Origin: Achromobacter sp. AONIH1
GTDB lineage: Bacteria > Pseudomonadota > Gammaproteobacteria > Burkholderiales > Burkholderiaceae_B
Reading direction: 5' to 3'
Assembly: GCF_002902905.1 (NCBI RefSeq)
Contig: NZ_CP026124.1
Span: 1,674,001-1,738,000, forward strand
DNA: 64,000 nucleotides
The notes beneath the pieces were generated by a model, which made no database searches, was not told where the DNA came from, and worked only from the letters and a program-made list of their open reading frames with translations. Of this stretch, positions 60,018 to 64,000 are shown piece by piece. Within the stretch, counting starts at the first letter, position 1; every line of letters starts with the position of its first letter. The translations under genes and the position numbers were made by a program.

Positions 60018-63000
60018 TTACGCGGTTTTGCGCAGGGGCATGTCGCGAGGCGCAGGCGCCGTATAGCTTTGCATCAAGCGCGCCAACTCGGTCCGGTACT
60101 TCTCGACGTTCGCGGCCTTCACGTGGCCGAAGCCGCGTACCGTTTCCGCGAGGGCGGCGATGGTGGCCGCCTGTCCGAGCTTGTCCGCGTTCAAGCCGTC
60201 GAGCAACTGATCCACGGTCTGGCGGTACTCGGCGATCAGGGCGCGTTCCATCTTGCGTTCGGCGGTCCGGCCGAACGGGTCGAGCCAGGTGCCGCGCACA
60301 CGCTTGAAGCGGGCCAGCAGCTTGAGCGCGGTCATGGTGCGCGGACCCAGCGTCATCTTGCGCGGCACGCCGGTGCGCGGATCCTTGCGCGCGAAGATCG
60401 GCGGCGCCATGTGGAAGCGCAGGCTGTATTCGCCTTCGAACTGGTCCTGGAGCTGGGCCCGGAACGCGTCGCCGGTGTAGAGCCGCGCCACTTCATACTC
60501 GTCCTTGTAGGCCATGAGCTTGAACAGGCTGCGCGCCACCGCCAGCGCCAGCCGCGGCTTGGCGTCGGGCGCCAGTTCGCGTTCGCGCGCCGCGACCCGC
60601 TCGACCACGTCCTGATATTGACGGGCGTAGTCGGCGTCCTGGTAGGCGGTCAGGTCGGCCAGGCGGCGCGCGACGGCGTGCTCGAACGATTCCGGCACAT
60701 GCAGTTGCACGACTTGGGCGCGCGGACGCAGCGCGGTCGAGAGCGCGTCGGGCTGGTACGCCGCCAGGCGGCCGCTGTCGAAGGCGGCCCGGTTCGCGGC
60801 CACGGCCACGCCGTTCAGCTCGATGGCGCGGTTGATGGCGGCGTGCGACAGCGGCACGCCGCCGCGCTGCCAGGCATAGCCCAGCATGAACATGTTCGAC
60901 AGGATGCTGTCGCCGAACAGGGCCAGCGCGGCCGCGTGCGCGTCGATCGCGGCGGTATGCGCATCGCCGGCGGCGTGGCGGATCTTGGCCAGCAGCGCCT
61001 CGGGGCGCATGGCCGCGTCCGGATTGCGGGTGAACTCCGACACCGGAGCCACATAGGTGTTCACGGTAACCTGGGTGTGGCCGTGGCGCAGCGCGCCCAG
61101 CGAGTCCGGCGCCACCGAGGCCACCGGGTCGCACAGGATGGCGGCGTCGGCCTGCTGCCAGTCCAGCCGCACGGGGCCGGGCTGGGCGCCGGCCGGCGCC
61201 AGCCGGATGTGGCTGACCACGGTGCCGCCTTTCTGCGCCAGGCCGGTCAGGTCGAGCACGGCGGCCGACAGGCCTTCCAGGTGCGCGGCCATGGAAATGA
61301 TCGCGCCGATGGTGATGACGCCGGTGCCGCCCATGCCCGCCACCAGCAGGCGGTACGGCCGGTCCAGCGCGGCCGGCGCGGGCGCCGGCAGTTGCGCGAT
61401 GAGCTGCTGCAGCCGCTCCTGGTCGGCCTTGGGCGCGGCGCTTTTCCTCGGCTTGCCGCCCATGACGGACACGAAGCTGGGACAGAAACCCTCGGCGCAA
61501 GAGTAGTCCTTGTTGCAGCTGGATTGGTCGATGGCGCGCTTGCGGCCGTAGGGCGTTTCCAGCGGCACCACCGACAGGCAGTTCGATTGCACGCCGCAGT
61601 CACCGCAGCCTTCGCAGACCGCGCTGTTGATCAACATGCGGCGGGCCGGGTCGGGGAACTGGTTCTTCTTGCGGCGGCGGCGCTTTTCGGCGGCGCAGGT
61701 CTGGTCGTGGATCAGCACGGTGACGCCGGGAATCTCGCGCAGTTCACGCTGCAGCGCGTCCAGCTCGCGGCGGTGGTGCACGCGGATGCCGCCCAGGTCC
61801 ACGCCCTGGTATTTCTCGGGTTCGTCGGAGGTGACGACGATGCGGGCCACGTTCTCGCCGCGCAGTTGCTGGCAGATCTGCGGCACCGAGATCGGGCCGT
61901 CCACCGGCTGTCCGCCGGTCATGGCCACGGCGTCGTTGAACAGGATCTTGTAGGTGATGTTGGCGCGCGCCGCGACCGCCTGGCGGATGGCCAGGTAGCC
62001 GGAGTGGTAGTACGTGCCTTCGCCCATGTTCTGGAACACGTGCGGCATCTTGGTGTAGCGGGACAGACCGATCCAGTCCACGCCTTCGCCGCCCATCTGG
62101 GTCAGGCCGCCGGTGTCGCGGTCCATCCAGGCTGCCATGTAGTGGCAGCCCACGCCCGACAGGGCCTGGCTGCCCTCGGGCACCTTGGTCGAGGTGCTGT
62201 GCGGACAGCCCGAACAGAAGTAGGGGCGGCGGCGCATGCCGTCGGCCTCGTTGGACAGCGGCGCCTGGCACTCGAAACCGGCCAGGTCGCCGGCGGCGGG
62301 CAGGCCGGCCGCGCGGGCCAGCCAGGCTGCCAGCGGCCGCGCCAGCAGCGACGGGCGCAGCTGCCCGGCCGAGGGCACCAGCGCTTCGCCGTCAAAGTCT
62401 TTCTTGCCGATGACGGTGGGGCGGTCGGGCAGGTTGAACAGCAGGTCCTTGATCTGGCTCTCGACCACCGCGCCCTTTTCCTCGATCACCAGGATGTGCG
62501 AGAGGCCGCGCGCGAATTCCAGCAGGCGTTCGGCGTCCAGCGGCCAGGTCAGGCCGGGCTTGTAGATGCGTACCGGCGCGTTGGCGGTGACCGTGTCCAC
62601 GCCCAGCCGCGCCAGCGCTTCCATGGTGTCCAGGTGCGCCTTGCCGACCGTGACGATGCCGGCCACGGCCTTGGGCGCCGGACAGGCGAGCTTGTCGATG
62701 CTGTGGCGGCGCGCGAAGGCGGCCACCGCCTTCATGCGCAGGTTCATGCGCGTCTCGACCGCCAGCGACAGGAAGTCGCGGGCCGAGTACTCCAGCATTT
62801 CGGGCGGCAGGTCCGGATCCGCCGGCATGTCGTAGTGTTGCGGCGGTGCGGGCGTGAAGGAATGGCCGCATTCGATGGTCTCGGACACGGCCTTGAACGC
62901 CACCCAGGCGCCCGAGTGGCGCGACAGCGCCCAGCCCCATAGCGCGAAGGTCTCGTATTCGTCGATGGACGAGGGATGCACGATGGGCATCTGCCAGCCG

Positions 63001-63518
63001 ATCAGCGAGGCCTCGCTGGCGTGCGGGATCGAGGACGAGACGGCGGTATGGTCATCGCCCACCACCACCAGCACGCCGCCGTTGCGCGAGGCGCCCGCGG
63101 CATTGCCGTGGTGCAGGGCGTCGCCGGCGCGGTCCACGCCCGGACCCTTGCCGTACCACATGGCGAACACGCCATCGACCTTGCGGTCCGTGCGCATGCC
63201 GGCCTGCTGCGTGCCCATGACGGCCGTGGCCGCCAAATCTTCATTGATGCCGGGCAGGAAGCTGATCTGGTTGGCGTCCAGCGCCTTCTGCGCCTTCCAC
63301 ATGGCCATGTCCACGCCGCCCAGCGGCGATCCGCGGTAGCCGGACACGAAGCCGGCCGTGTTCAGGCCGCGCTCCTTATCCATCCGGCGCTGCGTCAGCA
63401 TGATGCGCACCAGCGCCTGGGTGCCGGTCAGGAAAATGCGGCCGGTGCTGCGCGTGAGGTTATCGCCCAGCTGGTAGTCCAGATCCAGCTGAGGTTCGGG
63501 GGCGGGGGTGCCGTCCAT
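60018..63518 (-). CDS. Fused indolepyruvate ferredoxin oxidoreductase
   Basis: 1166 residues, the size of the one-chain proteobacterial IorAB. N-terminal TPP pyrimidine domain (FLTGTQALVRIMLTQ, SGYRGSPLGGVD), TPP-binding GEGTYYHSGYLAIRQA and FNDAVAMTGGQP, a ferredoxin-like cluster region with CEGCGDCGVQSNC and a further Cys-rich SCAEGFCPSF, then the gamma-like VAGMGGTGVITIGAII domain. It oxidatively decarboxylates arylpyruvates from aromatic amino-acid transamination to aryl-acetyl-CoA. It is divergent from an Lrp-type regulator. Confidence 0.93.
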   Translation of the reverse strand: MDGTPAPEPQLDLDYQLGDNLTRSTGRIFLTGTQALVRIMLTQRRMDKERGLNTAGFVSGYRGSPLGGVDMAMWKAQKALDANQISFLPGINEDLAATAVMGTQQAGMRTDRKVDGVFAMWYGKGPGVDRAGDALHHGNAAGASRNGGVLVVVGDDHTAVSSSIPHASEASLIGWQMPIVHPSSIDEYETFALWGWALSRHSGAWVAFKAVSETIECGHSFTPAPPQHYDMPADPDLPPEMLEYSARDFLSLAVETRMNLRMKAVAAFARRHSIDKLACPAPKAVAGIVTVGKAHLDTMEALARLGVDTVTANAPVRIYKPGLTWPLDAERLLEFARGLSHILVIEEKGAVVESQIKDLLFNLPDRPTVIGKKDFDGEALVPSAGQLRPSLLARPLAAWLARAAGLPAAGDLAGFECQAPLSNEADGMRRRPYFCSGCPHSTSTKVPEGSQALSGVGCHYMAAWMDRDTGGLTQMGGEGVDWIGLSRYTKMPHVFQNMGEGTYYHSGYLAIRQAVAARANITYKILFNDAVAMTGGQPVDGPISVPQICQQLRGENVARIVVTSDEPEKYQGVDLGGIRVHHRRELDALQRELREIPGVTVLIHDQTCAAEKRRRRKKNQFPDPARRMLINSAVCEGCGDCGVQSNCLSVVPLETPYGRKRAIDQSSCNKDYSCAEGFCPSFVSVMGGKPRKSAAPKADQERLQQLIAQLPAPAPAALDRPYRLLVAGMGGTGVITIGAIISMAAHLEGLSAAVLDLTGLAQKGGTVVSHIRLAPAGAQPGPVRLDWQQADAAILCDPVASVAPDSLGALRHGHTQVTVNTYVAPVSEFTRNPDAAMRPEALLAKIRHAAGDAHTAAIDAHAAALALFGDSILSNMFMLGYAWQRGGVPLSHAAINRAIELNGVAVAANRAAFDSGRLAAYQPDALSTALRPRAQVVQLHVPESFEHAVARRLADLTAYQDADYARQYQDVVERVAARERELAPDAKPRLALAVARSLFKLMAYKDEYEVARLYTGDAFRAQLQDQFEGEYSLRFHMAPPIFARKDPRTGVPRKMTLGPRTMTALKLLARFKRVRGTWLDPFGRTAERKMERALIAEYRQTVDQLLDGLNADKLGQAATIAALAETVRGFGHVKAANVEKYRTELARLMQSYTAPAPRDMPLRKTA

Positions 63519-63570
63519 GGTTGATGCTCCTAGTTTGGCACCATGATAGGTTCGCGGAGCATCGGGTTTA

Positions 63571-63601
63571 TTGCGTTATCGGATCGTGCTATCCCTATAA
63601 T
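63571..63601 (+). promoter_or_regulatory. Possible sigma70 promoter of the Lrp-type gene
   Basis: A perfect -10 hexamer TATAAT (63596-63601), with TTGCGT (63571-63576) 19 bp upstream as a weak -35. It lies 57 bp before the start. Confidence 0.4.
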
Positions 63602-63657
63602 TCGCAATGAATATTTCGTTTTCCCGATAATCAGATCAAAACAGGAGACAAACCCAT

Positions 63658-64000
63658 ATGGACAAGACCGACATCAACATCCTCAAGGCCCTGCAGGAGG
63701 ACGGCCGGGCCTCGGCGCAGCAGCTGTCGGACAAGGTCGGCCTGTCGGCCGCTCCGGTGTGGCGGCGGGTCAAGGCGCTGGAAGCCAGCGGCGTGATCCA
63801 GGGCTACAGCGCGCAGGTGGACCGGGCCAAGGTCGGATTGGGTTGCATGTTCGCGCAGATCAGCCTGGAGCGGCATTCCGCCAATACGGTCGAGAACTTC
63901 GAGCGCTCGGTGCGCGACGCGCCCGAGATCCTTGAATGTTATGCGGTCACGGGCGACTCGGATTTCCTGCTGAAGATACTGGTGGAAAGCCCCGAAGCCT
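63658..64000 (+). CDS. Lrp/AsnC-family regulator, truncated by the window end
   Basis: The first 114 residues are visible. HTH: MDKTDINILKALQEDGR, ASAQQLSDKVGLSAAPVWRRVKALEASGVI. The RAM effector domain begins (GYSAQVDRAKVGLG, GDSDFLLKILVES). AGGAG precedes the ATG. It is divergent from the indolepyruvate oxidoreductase gene, so it probably regulates that gene in response to an aromatic amino acid (inference). No stop is present in the window. Confidence 0.93.
   Translation, partial: MDKTDINILKALQEDGRASAQQLSDKVGLSAAPVWRRVKALEASGVIQGYSAQVDRAKVGLGCMFAQISLERHSANTVENFERSVRDAPEILECYAVTGDSDFLLKILVESPEA

Overview
This window looks like chromosome from a GC-rich betaproteobacterium of the Alcaligenaceae, close to Bordetella or Achromobacter. 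That placement is inferred from protein character, from the gene strings yqgE-ruvX-pyrB-pyrC'-plsC and accB-accC-prmA-zinc-ribbon protein-PfkB kinase, from a lysine-rich H1-like histone, and from a dlt/dra-type D-alanylation operon. No rRNA, tRNA, CRISPR array, IS element or prophage was seen. About 60 genes are supported.

Layout. 1-8.3 kb: an aromatic-catabolism island with a hot-dog thioesterase, a Rid-family protein, an AraC regulator, a LivK-type binding protein, a dienelactone hydrolase fused to an NTF2-like domain, a two-subunit Rieske ring-hydroxylating dioxygenase, an isochorismatase-like protein and an SDR dehydrogenase. 8.3-18.5 kb: a FapA-like (DUF342) protein, a lytic transglycosylase, hemL-thiE-thiD, rubredoxin, yqgE-ruvX, then a pyrB/pyrC' pair that both look catalytically dead, and plsC. 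18.6-24.7 kb: a LysR regulator divergent from an RraA-family protein, an aminotransferase and a polar amino-acid ABC transporter. 24.8-29.4 kb: apaH, lptG, mtgA, aroE and a TonB-like protein, all on the minus strand. 29.5-37.7 kb: a ferric/organophosphate-type ABC transporter, a broken HigBA module, and a TctDE-type two-component system whose kinase carries a complete periplasmic binding protein at its C-terminus. 37.8-49 kb: RNB exoribonuclease, YqiA-like esterase, mpl, TlpA-like protein, aroQ, accBC, prmA, zinc-ribbon protein, PfkB kinase, SlyB-like lipoprotein. 49.4-53.6 kb: a D-alanylation operon including a DltX-like microprotein. 53.9-64 kb: yggT, H1-like histone, nrdAB behind two NrdR boxes, a fused indolepyruvate ferredoxin oxidoreductase, and a divergent Lrp regulator cut by the window end.

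The most unusual locus is 29.5-37.7 kb. The histidine kinase has a normal TctE-like sensor and kinase core. It then runs through a signal-peptide-like segment into a domain clearly paralogous to the soluble binding protein of the adjacent transporter. Ligand capture, transport and signalling therefore appear to be built from one duplicated binding protein. A HigB toxin gene broken by a 4-bp tandem duplication sits between kinase and transporter.

Other points of note are a pyrB-locus protein with nearly all ATCase catalytic motifs replaced in an intact reading frame, a structured repeat found three times starting 1-2 bases after a stop codon, and several enzymes missing a hallmark residue (Rid, isochorismatase-like, ThiD-like). 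All functions are read from sequence motifs and context; no database search was run.
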